Shown here: piece by piece, positions 8,292 through 17,406 of the stretch | How the letters are laid out: the number at the start of each line of letters is the position of its first letter | Numbering within the stretch: the first letter of the stretch is position 1 | NCBI RefSeq assembly: GCF_012933545.1 | Contig: NZ_JAADJU010000005.1 | Location: 348,525 to 412,524, forward strand | Direction of reading: 5' to 3' | Length of the DNA: 64,000 nucleotides | Source: Rouxiella aceris | GTDB lineage: Bacteria; Pseudomonadota; Gammaproteobacteria; Enterobacterales; Enterobacteriaceae | Notes under the pieces: generated by a model | Seen by the model: only the letters and a program-made list of their open reading frames with translations | Told to the model about the DNA's origin: nothing | Databases searched by the model: none | Position numbers and translations under genes: made by a program

Positions 8292-9386
8292 ATGATTTCA
8301 TTTGAGAACATAAGCAAATTTTACGCAGATGGCACTGTGGCCGTCGACAGGCTGTCATTCAGTGCACCGACAGGGAAAATCACCATGCTGGTTGGCCCTT
8401 CTGGCTGCGGCAAAACAACGTCATTGCGCATGATCAACCGTTTAATCGAACCTTCTTCGGGGAGCATTTTGCTTAATGGCCAACCGACGGCAGGGATGGA
8501 TCTGGTGAAGTTGCGGCGAAAAATTGGTTATGTGATCCAGAATGCCGGGTTGTTTCCGCATAAAACCGTACAGGACAACATTGCCGTTACCGCGCTGCTC
8601 AATGGGGCGACACGCACGGCGGCACGGAAAAAAGCGCAGGAACTTCTTGAACTGGTTGGATTGTCACTGGCGATGGCTGAGCGCTATCCGTGGCAACTGT
8701 CCGGAGGTCAGCAGCAAAGGGTCGGCGTGGCCCGCGCATTGGCCTCGGATCCTGAGTTTATGCTGATGGATGAACCTTTTAGCGCCGTCGACCCGGTAGT
8801 TCGCGAACAGCTACAGGATGAGTTTTTACGTTTGCAACGTGAAATCGGTAAGACCATTATCATGGTCACCCACGACATTGACGAGGCGATGAAATTAGGC
8901 GACCAGGTCGCAGTATTTCGACCCGGTGGTCTTCTGGCGCAAATTGCCTCGCCGGTAAATTTGTTGAATCAACCGCAAGATACTTTTGTCGCCGACTTTA
9001 TTGGACGGGACCGCGGATACCGTAAACTGGCTTTTGACCTGATCCCTGAAAATATCGCTCTGGATAACGAGAAGGTGATTGCGCCAGGAATGGCAGTCAG
9101 CGAAGCCCGGCTAGTAGCCGGTAATGAATCCTGGGTGCTGGTGGTGGAAAATAATTGCCCACTAGGTTGGTACGATCTCGAGCAAAATAAAACCATCGTC
9201 GAAGTTGCGGATATTAATCTTGGTAGCACCTTTGCACCTGGAAATGGCACGCTGCGGCAACTGATGGACGCGGTGTTGAGTTCTCCCTGTCAGCGTGGAA
9301 TTGTGGTCGATGAACAGCAGCAATTTATCGGCACGGTAAATATTGAACAGGTGTTTTCGCTTTCCCGCGCTCGGGTGATGAGGTAA
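8292..9386 (+). CDS. Betaine-type ABC transporter ATPase (OpuCA/OsmV-like)
   Basis: 364-residue ATPase of the quaternary-amine uptake family. Walker A GPSGCGKT (residues 35-42), signature LSGGQ (136-140), Walker B LMDEP (158-162) and the H-loop His (194) are intact. The C-terminal third includes a single CBS-like segment (GIVVDEQQQFIGTVNIEQVF), as in OpuCA/OsmV-type proteins. ATG 8292 is chosen over GTG 8277 because GGA lies 6-8 nt ahead and the family starts here. It is the first gene of a five-gene operon ending in a lyase, so I infer the substrate is ergothioneine rather than glycine betaine. Confidence 0.88.
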   Translation: MISFENISKFYADGTVAVDRLSFSAPTGKITMLVGPSGCGKTTSLRMINRLIEPSSGSILLNGQPTAGMDLVKLRRKIGYVIQNAGLFPHKTVQDNIAVTALLNGATRTAARKKAQELLELVGLSLAMAERYPWQLSGGQQQRVGVARALASDPEFMLMDEPFSAVDPVVREQLQDEFLRLQREIGKTIIMVTHDIDEAMKLGDQVAVFRPGGLLAQIASPVNLLNQPQDTFVADFIGRDRGYRKLAFDLIPENIALDNEKVIAPGMAVSEARLVAGNESWVLVVENNCPLGWYDLEQNKTIVEVADINLGSTFAPGNGTLRQLMDAVLSSPCQRGIVVDEQQQFIGTVNIEQVFSLSRARVMR

Positions 9387-9390
9387 TAGC

Positions 9391-10041
9391 ATGCGCTTTG
9401 ACTGGTTGTTTCAGCAGCGGGAAAATATATTAACGCTGCTCGGCTGGCATATTTATCTGTCTATTATTCCGGTGCTCATCGGGCTGGCTTTGGCCATTCC
9501 GGTTGGCGGTATTCTTCATCGCTGCGGAAAATTCAAAGACGGCATTCTTAATTTGTTAGGGCTGCTTTATACCATTCCTTCACTGGCGTTATTTGTTTTA
9601 TTACCTGGACTACTGGGCAGTAAAATTCTCGATACCGTCAATGTCGTCGTTGCCTTAACGCTGTATGCCTTTGCCTTGTTGATCCGCACAGTTTGTGACG
9701 GGCTGGACTCTGTTCCTGAGGATACCCATCAGGCTGCCGTTGCCATGGGATACCGGCCGGTGCAGCGTTTTTTCAGTGTTGAGCTGCCACTGGCTGTGCC
9801 AGTGATCGCTGCAGGAATGCGCGTGGTGGTGGTATCGAATGTCAGTATTGTTTCAATTTCAGCGCTGGTCGGCATGCCGCAGCTTGGCGCGTTATTTACT
9901 CAGGGCTTTCAATTGCATTTCCTGACGCCAATTATTGCCGGTATTTTTCTGTGCATTGTGCTGGCACTGCTGTTGGATAATCTGGTGGTCCGCACCGGCA
10001 ATAGAATCACCGCCTGGCAACCAAAAAGGAATGCGAAATGA
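9391..10041 (+). CDS. Betaine-type ABC permease (OpuCB/OsmW-like)
   Basis: 216-residue inner-membrane permease with about six spans. The cytoplasmic coupling loop DTHQAAVAMGYRPVQRFFSVELPLAVPVIAAG is the EAA motif that docks on the ATPase, and the family segments AIPVGGILH and LLYTIPSLALFVLLP are clear. It starts 5 bp after the ATPase stop and overlaps the next permease by 4 bp (ATGA), so the three are translated together. Confidence 0.88.
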   Translation: MRFDWLFQQRENILTLLGWHIYLSIIPVLIGLALAIPVGGILHRCGKFKDGILNLLGLLYTIPSLALFVLLPGLLGSKILDTVNVVVALTLYAFALLIRTVCDGLDSVPEDTHQAAVAMGYRPVQRFFSVELPLAVPVIAAGMRVVVVSNVSIVSISALVGMPQLGALFTQGFQLHFLTPIIAGIFLCIVLALLLDNLVVRTGNRITAWQPKRNAK

Positions 10042-10745
10042 TTAACTGGTTGCTCGACCCCGTCCACTGGCTCAATGACGACGGACTGTTGATGCTGATT
10101 TTGCAGCATCTGACTTACAGCATTGAAGCCTTGTTTATTGCCGTGGTTATTGCATTCCCGATTGGTTGTTATGTCGGCCATACGGGCAAAGGCGCGATGT
10201 TATTAATTGGCAGTGCAAATGCCATGCGGGCATTGCCTTCTTTCGGGCTGATTATCTTGCTGGTCATTATTTTTGGGCCGGTATTTGAATCCGATCTGGC
10301 ATTTATTGTGCCTTGTCTGATTGTGCTGATTATTCTGGCATTACCGCCCATTATGATGGGAGTGTATTCTGGTATCAGAGCCATTAATCCGGCGATTATT
10401 GATGCGGCAATTGGTATGGGATATTCCCCCTGGAAATTATTGCTGGCCGTGGAGATCCCCTGTGCGCTGGCGTTAATATTATCCGGCATACGCAGTGCCG
10501 CATTACAAATAGTTTCTACTGCCACCATTGCAGCCTATGTTTCACTCGGTGGGTTAGGGCGTCTTATTATAGATGGCCGTGCGCAGAACGATTATCCGCA
10601 GATGGTGGCAGGTGCGTTGATGGTGGGGATATTAGCCTTATTGGTCGATGTGTTTTTCTCATTTTTAATCCGTTTTATGGTCTCACCAGGTATCAGGCAG
10701 CGTGAACGCCGTCGTAAAAGACCTCTCCCTTTATCGAATAGCTGA
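10038..10745 (+). CDS. Betaine-type ABC permease (OpuCD/OsmY-like)
   Basis: 235-residue second permease subunit, paralogous to the preceding one. The EAA loop (INPAIIDAAIGMGYSPWKLLLAVEIPCAL) and the motif SANAMRALPSFGLIILLV are present, with about six hydrophobic spans. Its ATG overlaps the stop of the previous gene. Having two distinct permease genes and a separate binding protein follows the OpuC/OsmVWXY arrangement, not the single fused permease-receptor of OpuF/EgtU type systems. Confidence 0.88.
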   Translation: MINWLLDPVHWLNDDGLLMLILQHLTYSIEALFIAVVIAFPIGCYVGHTGKGAMLLIGSANAMRALPSFGLIILLVIIFGPVFESDLAFIVPCLIVLIILALPPIMMGVYSGIRAINPAIIDAAIGMGYSPWKLLLAVEIPCALALILSGIRSAALQIVSTATIAAYVSLGGLGRLIIDGRAQNDYPQMVAGALMVGILALLVDVFFSFLIRFMVSPGIRQRERRRKRPLPLSNS

Positions 10746-10778
10746 AGTATCTACTTACTCATTCTGGAGCCTAAAAAA

Positions 10779-11663
10779 ATGAAATTGAAAAATCTGCTCG
10801 CCGTTGCCCTGTTTTCTGCTGCTGTAGTACATGCCCCGCTGGCCTTCTCGGCTGATAGCGGCGAAACCATTATCATCGGCTCCGCCGACTTTCCGGAAAG
10901 CCAGCTGATCGCCACCCTTTATGCGCAGGCGCTGGCCGCCAAAAATATCAAAGTGGAAACCAAACTGAATATCGGTAGCCGTGAGGTTTATATGCCTGCT
11001 CTGCTCGACGGTTCCATCAACCTGATCCCGGAATACAACGGTGCCACCCTCAGTTATCTCGACGAAAAGACCCAGGCGCACTCGGCTGAAGAGGTGTCAG
11101 CAGCACTGGCCAAGGCATTACCGGAAAAAATAAAAATGCTGGATATTTCTGCCGCCCAGGACAGCGATGTGTTGGCTGTGACAGAAAAAACCGCCAAGAA
11201 ATACAACCTGAAAGACATCAGCGATCTGGCACCTGTCGCCAAAACGCTGGTATTGGGTGGTCCGGCGGAATGGAAAACTCGTCGCGAAGGTGTGAAAGGC
11301 TTGAGTGAGGTTTATGGCTTAACCTTCAAAAACTTTAAGGTGCTTGATGTTGCCGGTCCGCTGACCCTGTCTGCGTTGACTAATAATCAGATCCAGGTAG
11401 CGGATATGACCTCCACCGATCCGGCAATGAAAACCAAAAATCTGCTGGCGTTGGAAGATTCCAAACACTTGTTCCCTGCGCAAAATATTGTGCCGTTGAT
11501 TGCCAAAGACAAAGCCAGTGATGTGGTTACCACCACGCTCAATGCGGTTTCCAAACAGCTGACTACCGGCGATCTGGTGGTAATGAACGGCAAATTGGCA
11601 AATTTTGAAAGCGTCGATGCCGTCGCGAAAGCGTGGCTGACGCAACACGGTTTCAATAAATGA
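10779..11663 (+). CDS. Periplasmic binding protein of OpuCC/EgtU-like family
   Basis: 294-residue secreted receptor with a signal peptide of about 24 residues (cleavage after LAFSA). The mature protein begins ETIIIGSADFPESQLIATLYAQAL, diagnostic of the OpuAC/OsmF branch, and carries REVYMPALLDGSINLIPEYNG in the binding cleft. Relatives bind glycine betaine, carnitine or, in EgtU-type systems, ergothioneine. Its stop overlaps the lyase start (ATGATGA at 11660-11665), so receptor and enzyme are translationally coupled. The ligand assignment rests on this neighbour. Confidence 0.88.
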   Translation: MKLKNLLAVALFSAAVVHAPLAFSADSGETIIIGSADFPESQLIATLYAQALAAKNIKVETKLNIGSREVYMPALLDGSINLIPEYNGATLSYLDEKTQAHSAEEVSAALAKALPEKIKMLDISAAQDSDVLAVTEKTAKKYNLKDISDLAPVAKTLVLGGPAEWKTRREGVKGLSEVYGLTFKNFKVLDVAGPLTLSALTNNQIQVADMTSTDPAMKTKNLLALEDSKHLFPAQNIVPLIAKDKASDVVTTTLNAVSKQLTTGDLVVMNGKLANFESVDAVAKAWLTQHGFNK

Positions 11664-13195
11664 TGACGCAACCTGTAACTTTAGGCACTGCCGAAACCTC
11701 CATTCGCGACATTGTTGATATTGCCTACGGGGCCGAGGTGTTACTCGACTCGGCAGCATTAGCGGGAATGCAGACGATAAGCGAAAAAATCAGGCAGGCA
11801 ATCGCTGAGAATAAGGTGATTTATGGGCTGACTACCGGCGTGGGCGATCTTGTCACCCAGCGGTTATCACCGGAACAAATCTCGGATGTGCAGCTTAATA
11901 TGCTGAAAAGTCATGCCTGCGGCATCGGGCCCGATCTGGCGCAGCACGAAGTACGGGCCATGATGGCGGTGATGATAAAATCCCTGTTACAGGGGTTTAG
12001 TGGCGTCAGTCCGCAGCTGGTGCTGACTATGGCGGAAATGCTTAACCAGGGCGTGATCCCCTGGTCACCGGCCAAAGGCTCGGTCGGCTATCTGATCGCC
12101 ACGGCGCATATTGGCCTGTCGGTGTTTGGTTACGGAAAAGCGTATTATCAGGGCGAACTGTTAGCCGCGCGGGAAGCACTGCAACGCGCGGGGATTGCCG
12201 TGCGCATACCCGGTCCGCGCGAAGGTCACGCGCTGGTCAGCGGTACTTACGAAATCACCGCACTCGGTTGTCTGGCTGTGGACGCCTTCCGGGAGTTGAT
12301 CCCGGTGGCGGACGCCGCCGGAGGCATGAGCCTGGAAGTGCTTAAAGGTAATATCCGCTGTTATGACGCCCGTCTCCATGCCATAAGGCCACATCAAGGT
12401 CAGCAGGAAACGGCGCGCATCCTGCGTTGTCTGCTACGCGACAGTGAGATCCTGGATAAATACCGTGATTTCCGCGTTCAGGATGCCCTGAGCCTGCGTT
12501 GTATTCCGCAAATGCATGGCGCGGTACGGGATGTGCTCAGTTATTGCCAGAGTACGCTGACTACCGAGGTCAATTCGGTCACTGATAATCCGGTATTTAT
12601 GATCGAAGACGGAGAGCTGCAGGTGCTGCCGGGCGGCAATGGACACGGTGCTCCGCTCGCGCTGTGCCTCGATGCGCTGGCTATTGCTATTGCCCAGCTC
12701 AGCACGGGTTCGCAGGCGCGTTCCGATCGTCTGACCAATTCCCATCTTAGCGGCTTACCGGCCTTTTTAGTGGCAAACGGCGGGGCGTATTCAGGAATGA
12801 TGATCCCGCCTTATGCTGCTGCCGCGCTGGCCGGGGAAAACCGCGCACTGGCGGCACCGGCCAGCGTACATACCGTAGCAACCTGTGCCGGGCAGGAAGA
12901 TCATATTTCGATGGGGGTGACGGCGGCGCGCAATGCCATTGATGCTGTGGAAAATGCCATTGATATTGTGGCGATAGAAATACTGTGCGCCACCCAGGCG
13001 GTAGAGTTTCACCGTCCTCTGCGGGCGTCTACGGGCAGCGAAACAGTGCTTGCACTGGTACGTCAGCAGGTGGCCTTCCGGCAAAGCGATGAGGAAATGT
13101 ACCCGGATATGCTGGCTATTCGGCAGTTAATCAAACAGGGGACGCTTTACCAGGCGCTGAAACCGCTTATTTTCCCGGAAACTGAGCTGGCATAA
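11660..13195 (+). CDS. MIO-less HAL-family lyase, probable ergothionase
   Basis: 511-residue member of the aromatic amino acid ammonia-lyase fold. Conserved blocks align with histidine ammonia-lyase: VIYGLTTGVGDL (HAL YGINTGFG), PAKGSVG, RVQDALSLRCIPQ (HAL QDPYSLRC.PQ), NSVTDNPV and GQEDHISMG (Q412-H415). The Ala-Ser-Gly that cyclises to the MIO cofactor is cleanly missing: GSVG runs straight into YLIATAHIG (Y144), a three-residue deletion without frameshift. MIO is not needed by ergothionase, which eliminates trimethylamine from ergothioneine to give thiourocanate. With a betaine-type importer in the same operon, ergothionase is the best call. Ordinary HutH is unlikely. No thiourocanate hydratase is adjacent. 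Confidence 0.78.
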   Translation: MMTQPVTLGTAETSIRDIVDIAYGAEVLLDSAALAGMQTISEKIRQAIAENKVIYGLTTGVGDLVTQRLSPEQISDVQLNMLKSHACGIGPDLAQHEVRAMMAVMIKSLLQGFSGVSPQLVLTMAEMLNQGVIPWSPAKGSVGYLIATAHIGLSVFGYGKAYYQGELLAAREALQRAGIAVRIPGPREGHALVSGTYEITALGCLAVDAFRELIPVADAAGGMSLEVLKGNIRCYDARLHAIRPHQGQQETARILRCLLRDSEILDKYRDFRVQDALSLRCIPQMHGAVRDVLSYCQSTLTTEVNSVTDNPVFMIEDGELQVLPGGNGHGAPLALCLDALAIAIAQLSTGSQARSDRLTNSHLSGLPAFLVANGGAYSGMMIPPYAAAALAGENRALAAPASVHTVATCAGQEDHISMGVTAARNAIDAVENAIDIVAIEILCATQAVEFHRPLRASTGSETVLALVRQQVAFRQSDEEMYPDMLAIRQLIKQGTLYQALKPLIFPETELA

Positions 13196-13240
13196 GGACG
13201 ATGGCAACGTTACCGTTGCTCTGGATGGTATTTTTTTGAT

Positions 13241-13268
13241 TAACCCGCCCTGGGTTCAGGGCGGGTTA
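13241..13268. terminator. Bidirectional hairpin between convergent operons
   Basis: Perfect 12-bp stem TAACCCGCCCTG with loop GGTT. It lies between the convergent lyase and nucleoside hydrolase genes. A TTTTTTT run lies just before it on the + strand; no T-run directly follows in either direction, so strength is uncertain. Confidence 0.6.
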
Positions 13269-13305
13269 AATATGCCGTCATATGAGCAGCAGGTTTGATG
13301 GGGGC

Positions 13306-14244
13306 TTATTTTTGCTCTTTGCTTTGCTGTAAGCAGCTCAGGAAAGCCTCTCTGACCAGTTGGGCATTCACTTGCAGGCACAACGTCTGCTCGCCGCACT
13401 CGGCAAAGGGATCATAACGGGAGGCTAAATGGGTAAGTCGACGGAGTGTCTGCCCCAAAGAAATACCTTCCGTTACCACTCTGACCGGCGATTTAACCGT
13501 GGTGTAAAACTCAGGATGATTAAGCCAGGAAATGGTCAGAGTGTCATGCAATGCCATTCCCTCAAACCCTTCTCGTTCCAGACTGTATTTTAAGTAGCCT
13601 TGGGATATCTGCGTTAAAATCGGCACATTCAGTTGGCGAATTTCTTCGCCGCTGATCAGCACTTCATGGGTAACATCGAGCGGCAAAACTACCACCGGCA
13701 GGGCGGAAGAGAGCACCTGATCCGCCGCGTGGGGATCTTTCCAGATATTGAATTCACTCTGCGGTGACACATTGCCGGCATGACCATGAGTACCAAATGC
13801 GCCGCCCATAATGACCACTTCTTTCACCAGCGGAATAATTTCCGGGGCGAGATTAATCGCCATGGCGATATTGGTCAGCGGTCCAATGGCAACCAGCGTC
13901 ACTTCACCTGGCTGCGATTTAATCGTATCGATAATAAAACTGACGGCATTGTCGGCCTGGTCATCGAACGGATTACTAAGTACGTCGCCCAGCCCGTCAC
14001 TGCCATGTACTTTGGCACTGTTGCTTATCTGCGCCAACCCCAACGGACGAGAGCAGCCCCGAAATACCGGCGCATCAAGACCAATCTGCCGGGCAAAAAG
14101 TTTGGCATTTTTCACCGCCTGTCCGACGGGCACATTGCCGAACACCGTGGTAATACCGAGGATAGTTTGGGTTTTTGCCGCATAGGCCAGCGCAAAAGCG
14201 TCATCTACGCCGATGTCGGTATCAAAAATTATCTTTCTGTTCAT
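13306..14244 (-). CDS. Nucleoside hydrolase (IunH family)
   Basis: 312-residue cytoplasmic hydrolase of the inosine/uridine-preferring family that cleaves the N-glycosidic bond of ribonucleosides. The Ca2+-binding signature FDTDIGVDDAFAL is at residues 6-18; TTVFGNV, AIGPLTNIAMAI and VIMGGAF complete the active site, and HDTLTISW carries the later His-Asp. ATG 14244 has GGAG 6 nt upstream; the longer frame from 14298 overlaps the promoter-proximal gene needlessly. It is the third gene of an operon with an amino-acid ABC importer, so its substrate may be an unusual N-ribosyl compound. Confidence 0.85.
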   Translation of the reverse strand: MNRKIIFDTDIGVDDAFALAYAAKTQTILGITTVFGNVPVGQAVKNAKLFARQIGLDAPVFRGCSRPLGLAQISNSAKVHGSDGLGDVLSNPFDDQADNAVSFIIDTIKSQPGEVTLVAIGPLTNIAMAINLAPEIIPLVKEVVIMGGAFGTHGHAGNVSPQSEFNIWKDPHAADQVLSSALPVVVLPLDVTHEVLISGEEIRQLNVPILTQISQGYLKYSLEREGFEGMALHDTLTISWLNHPEFYTTVKSPVRVVTEGISLGQTLRRLTHLASRYDPFAECGEQTLCLQVNAQLVREAFLSCLQQSKEQK

Positions 14245-14287
14245 GCTTATCTCCGGGGCGGTGCCGATCACTCGGGTTATTGTACGG

Positions 14288-15811
14288 CTAAGTGGCAAAA
14301 TTCACATCTTTCAAAAAAGCAGTAATGCGGGGATGCTGACCACTGCGCAATGCCTGTGGTGTGTCATCGCAAACGATGCGGCCTTGCTCCATAAAGACAA
14401 TACGATCAGAGACCTTGAAGGCGAAATTCATTTCGTGCGTCACGATGATCATGGTGATCCCCTCTTGCGCCAGCGACTCAATCACCTGCAGGACTTCATT
14501 CACTTTCTCGGGGTCGAGGGCCGAAGTCGGCTCATCAAACAGCATGATTTGTGGTCGCATCATCATGGCTCTGGCGATGGCGACACGCTGCTGCTGCCCG
14601 CCGGAAAGCTGATGCGGATATTTCATGGCATGTTCAATCATGCCGACTTTCTGTAGTAACAGGCAGGCGTGATGCTTTAACTCCTGCCGCGGGGCCAGTC
14701 GGTGATAACGGGGGGCCAACAGCAGATTATCCATCACCGTCAGGTGAGGGAAGAGATTAAAACTCTGGAACACCATACCGATATCCAGCCGGTGGGTCAG
14801 GTGTTCAATAAAACGCGGCTTCTGTGTGCTCGATCGGCTGAGTTCGATAAACGGCTGACCATTGATCTGGATCTCGCCATTATCAATTTGCTCCAGGCCG
14901 TTAAGCAGGCGGATCAGCGTAGTTTTCCCCGAACCTGACGGACCAATGATCGACACCACTTCACCAGACTGAATCTTCAGGTTAACGGCACCCAGCACCT
15001 CTACGTTGTTGTAGGCTTTATGTAACCTGGTGGCTTGCAGCGCCGGAACCTCAGGCGTTATTGGCGAGCGTACCACAGCCGGTAACGGCTGGTTTAGCAA
15101 CTGCAACAGCAGCGGATCCGTGAACGGGGCCGTTTTGCGCCGGGAAACGTCGAGATAGCGTTCAAGTTGCTTAAGTAAAAAGTCAAATACCGTCACGATA
15201 AACACGTAATAAAAAGCGACGGCGGCCATGGTTTCCATCACCAGAAAGTTCTGCGAATAGAGACGCTGGCCGACCATCAAAATTTCCGTCAGCGAAATCA
15301 CCGACACCAACGAGCTGAGTTTGACAATGGAAATATACTCGTTAGCCAGTGAGGGCAGCGCCACGCGCAAAGCCTGAGGTATTACTACCCGCCACTGAAT
15401 AGCGGCATAGCGTAAACCGAGTGCTCGCGCGGCTTCATGTTGGCCCTGGGCAATGGATAACAGGCCGCCGCGATGGATTTCAGCAATATATGCCGTTTCA
15501 CTCAGTACCAGCGCAATCAGACCGGCCCAGAAAGGGTCGCTGAGCAAGGCGGAAGACGCGGGCACTGCCTGCGGCAGGTTATATACAAAAATCAGCAACA
15601 CCAGCAGCGGCAGGCTGCGAAATAGCCAGATATAGGCCCTGGCCGGGAGAAACAGCCAGGGCTGTTTGGCCTGTTTGCCAAGTGCCAGCACAAAGCCCAG
15701 CACAATACTGATCACCCAACTGGCCAGGCTCAGTTTGATCACCGTCCAGGTTGCCAGCCAGAAGTCGGCATCACTGAGCAGGCTGAGTAAATAGTTCCAG
15801 TCAAAAGTCAT
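14288..15811 (-). CDS. Fused amino acid ABC permease/ATPase
   Basis: 507-residue fusion of two subunits usually encoded separately. Residues 1-230 are a HisM/GlnP-type permease ([22 protein letters not shown] loop [23 protein letters not shown]). Residues about 255-507 are a polar amino acid ATPase with Walker [10 protein letters not shown], signature LSGGQQQRV, Walker B LFDEP and the H-loop HEMNF. The permease half can homodimerise, giving a complete importer with the binding protein 23 bp upstream. The fusion is intact and in frame. Substrate unknown; family members take polar amino acids and opine-like compounds. Confidence 0.9.
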   Translation of the reverse strand: MTFDWNYLLSLLSDADFWLATWTVIKLSLASWVISIVLGFVLALGKQAKQPWLFLPARAYIWLFRSLPLLVLLIFVYNLPQAVPASSALLSDPFWAGLIALVLSETAYIAEIHRGGLLSIAQGQHEAARALGLRYAAIQWRVVIPQALRVALPSLANEYISIVKLSSLVSVISLTEILMVGQRLYSQNFLVMETMAAVAFYYVFIVTVFDFLLKQLERYLDVSRRKTAPFTDPLLLQLLNQPLPAVVRSPITPEVPALQATRLHKAYNNVEVLGAVNLKIQSGEVVSIIGPSGSGKTTLIRLLNGLEQIDNGEIQINGQPFIELSRSSTQKPRFIEHLTHRLDIGMVFQSFNLFPHLTVMDNLLLAPRYHRLAPRQELKHHACLLLQKVGMIEHAMKYPHQLSGGQQQRVAIARAMMMRPQIMLFDEPTSALDPEKVNEVLQVIESLAQEGITMIIVTHEMNFAFKVSDRIVFMEQGRIVCDDTPQALRSGQHPRITAFLKDVNFAT

Positions 15812-15834
15812 CTGTCTGCTCCCGCCCGCAGGTA

Positions 15835-16665
15835 TTACTGTTTTAATGCCTGAATATCAGCGTCTTCCGGCTCGGCAAGATGATACTTCTGCACCAGCGC
15901 GGCGTACTGGCCGCTGGCCTTGTAAGCCGCAATGCCATCGATTAACTGCTGTTTGAACTCGGGTGAGGTTTTACTGACGCCAAGGCCGACCAGTACCGGA
16001 TAGAGCAGCGTGTCGGAGGTGACTTGCAGACGACCTTTCATCTTGTCAACAACCTGGCTGGCAACGGCGGCGTCGGTCATCTGCACTTCAACCGCATGTG
16101 ACAGCATCGCCTGCGTTACCTGCGGATCGGTGGCAAACTCACTTACAGTAATCGGTTGCAAACCCTGTTTGGCACAGTAGTCGCCGGAGAGAGTATGGAG
16201 TTTTTCCAGCCAATAGGTTCCCTGCATGGATCCAACTTTGTGGCCGCACAACTCTTCGGGTTTCTTCGGTTTAAAGCGACTGTCACTCAGGGTCAGCAAT
16301 GATTCGCCGGTTTTCAGGTAGGGGATCATATCGATCACTTTGCTGCGCTCCGGGGTGATAAACAGCGCAGAAGCAATTAGTTCGTAGCGCTTGGCCTGCA
16401 ATCCCGGGATCAGGCTGGTAAAGCGGGTATCAATATAATGTGGCTCGAGCTTCATCTCCTTGGCTACGCCGTTGATAAATTCGATATCAAAACCGGCTGG
16501 CGTTTTGCTTTCCAGATACTCATAAGGCGGGAAGGTAATATCGCTGCCCACCGTCAGTTTGCCCGGCGTCATAACCGTTGCTTGCGCACAGGTTGCAGAA
16601 AGCAGTGAGAGGGAGAACATCATACATTTCGCGAGACGGGTCATGTGCAGCGTTGCAGTCATCAT
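15835..16665 (-). CDS. Amino acid ABC transporter binding protein (family 3)
   Basis: 276-residue secreted receptor, first gene of the minus-strand operon. The signal peptide runs to about residue 29 ([11 protein letters not shown]). The mature part opens with [19 protein letters not shown] and [13 protein letters not shown], the signature of family 3 polar amino acid receptors; [16 protein letters not shown] is also typical. GGAG lies 4 nt before ATG 16665 and 7 nt before the next ATG (16662), so either may be used. It feeds the fused permease/ATPase downstream. Confidence 0.9.
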   Translation of the reverse strand: MMTATLHMTRLAKCMMFSLSLLSATCAQATVMTPGKLTVGSDITFPPYEYLESKTPAGFDIEFINGVAKEMKLEPHYIDTRFTSLIPGLQAKRYELIASALFITPERSKVIDMIPYLKTGESLLTLSDSRFKPKKPEELCGHKVGSMQGTYWLEKLHTLSGDYCAKQGLQPITVSEFATDPQVTQAMLSHAVEVQMTDAAVASQVVDKMKGRLQVTSDTLLYPVLVGLGVSKTSPEFKQQLIDGIAAYKASGQYAALVQKYHLAEPEDADIQALKQ

Positions 16666-16985
16666 TAATCTCCGGTGCTGGTGTGAAACTGATAATTGGC
16701 CCTGTTATTACTTTCACGAACCGCTGTGAAAAGAAATTCATCTTTTATGAGCTTGGCTATAGGAAAAGACTGGCCTCGCCCATCGCGGCATAAATAAAGT
16801 AGTGTGCTGTCGGCGAAGGCATTCAAAGTACGTTCTGCGACCAGGCCAGTTTTTCCTTATCCTTTACCGATAAAAATCCTTATTTATTTTCAGCTCGCCA
16901 GACTCCAAAAATAAGACCTATCACCCTGAGCCGCTTTCGCGCGCGACGGCCTCTGTTCGTCCTACTGATATTGAAGGAACTGACC
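16666..16985. promoter_or_regulatory. Divergent promoter region
   Basis: 320 bp between the importer operon (minus) and the RidA-DUF1028-ArgE operon (plus). No gene is visible. The shared control region and the LysR gene at the far end of the plus operon suggest joint regulation, but I see no convincing operator (no clear T-N11-A palindrome). Confidence 0.4.
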
Positions 16986-17405
16986 ATGAGTCAACCAACC
17001 CATACCCGTATTCGTATGTTTAACACTAAAGATACTTACCCGAATCAGGCTTTGAATAACGATCTCTGCCAGGCTGTTCGCGCCGGAAATACGGTGTATG
17101 TGCGCGGTCAGGTGGGAACTGATTTTGATGGCAAGCTGGTGGGGCTGGGGGACGCGGGGTTGCAGGCCGAGCAGGCGATGAAAAATATCAAACAACTGCT
17201 GGAAGAAGCGGGTAGCGATCTCACTCATATTGTCAAAACCACCACCTATATTATCGATCCGCGCTATCGCGAAGCTGTCTATCTGGAAGTGGGAAAATGG
17301 CTGAAAGGCGTGTTTCCAATCTCCACCGGGCTGGTGGTCTCTGCACTGGCACAGCCGCAGTGGCTGGTGGAAATTGATGTTATCGCCGTGATCCCGGAGG
17401 CATAA
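16986..17405 (+). CDS. RidA/YjgF family protein
   Basis: 139-residue member of the Rid family, which hydrolyses reactive enamine/imine intermediates to ketones and ammonia; it acts as a cytoplasmic trimer. Family features include the VRAGNTVYVRGQVGTDFDG core, QAEQAMKNIKQLLEEAGSDLTHIVKTTTYI and the C-terminal strand with LVEIDVIAVIP. The Arg of the canonical C.R motif is not in its usual place, which suggests a non-archetypal Rid subgroup. ATG 16986 has AAGGA 7 nt upstream. DUF1028 starts 1 bp after the stop. Confidence 0.85.
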   Translation: MSQPTHTRIRMFNTKDTYPNQALNNDLCQAVRAGNTVYVRGQVGTDFDGKLVGLGDAGLQAEQAMKNIKQLLEEAGSDLTHIVKTTTYIIDPRYREAVYLEVGKWLKGVFPISTGLVVSALAQPQWLVEIDVIAVIPEA

Positions 17406-17406
17406 G

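Noticed and set aside
11660..13195. Classical histidine ammonia-lyase (hutH)
   Set aside because: No MIO triad and no hutU, hutI or hutG genes in the neighbourhood.
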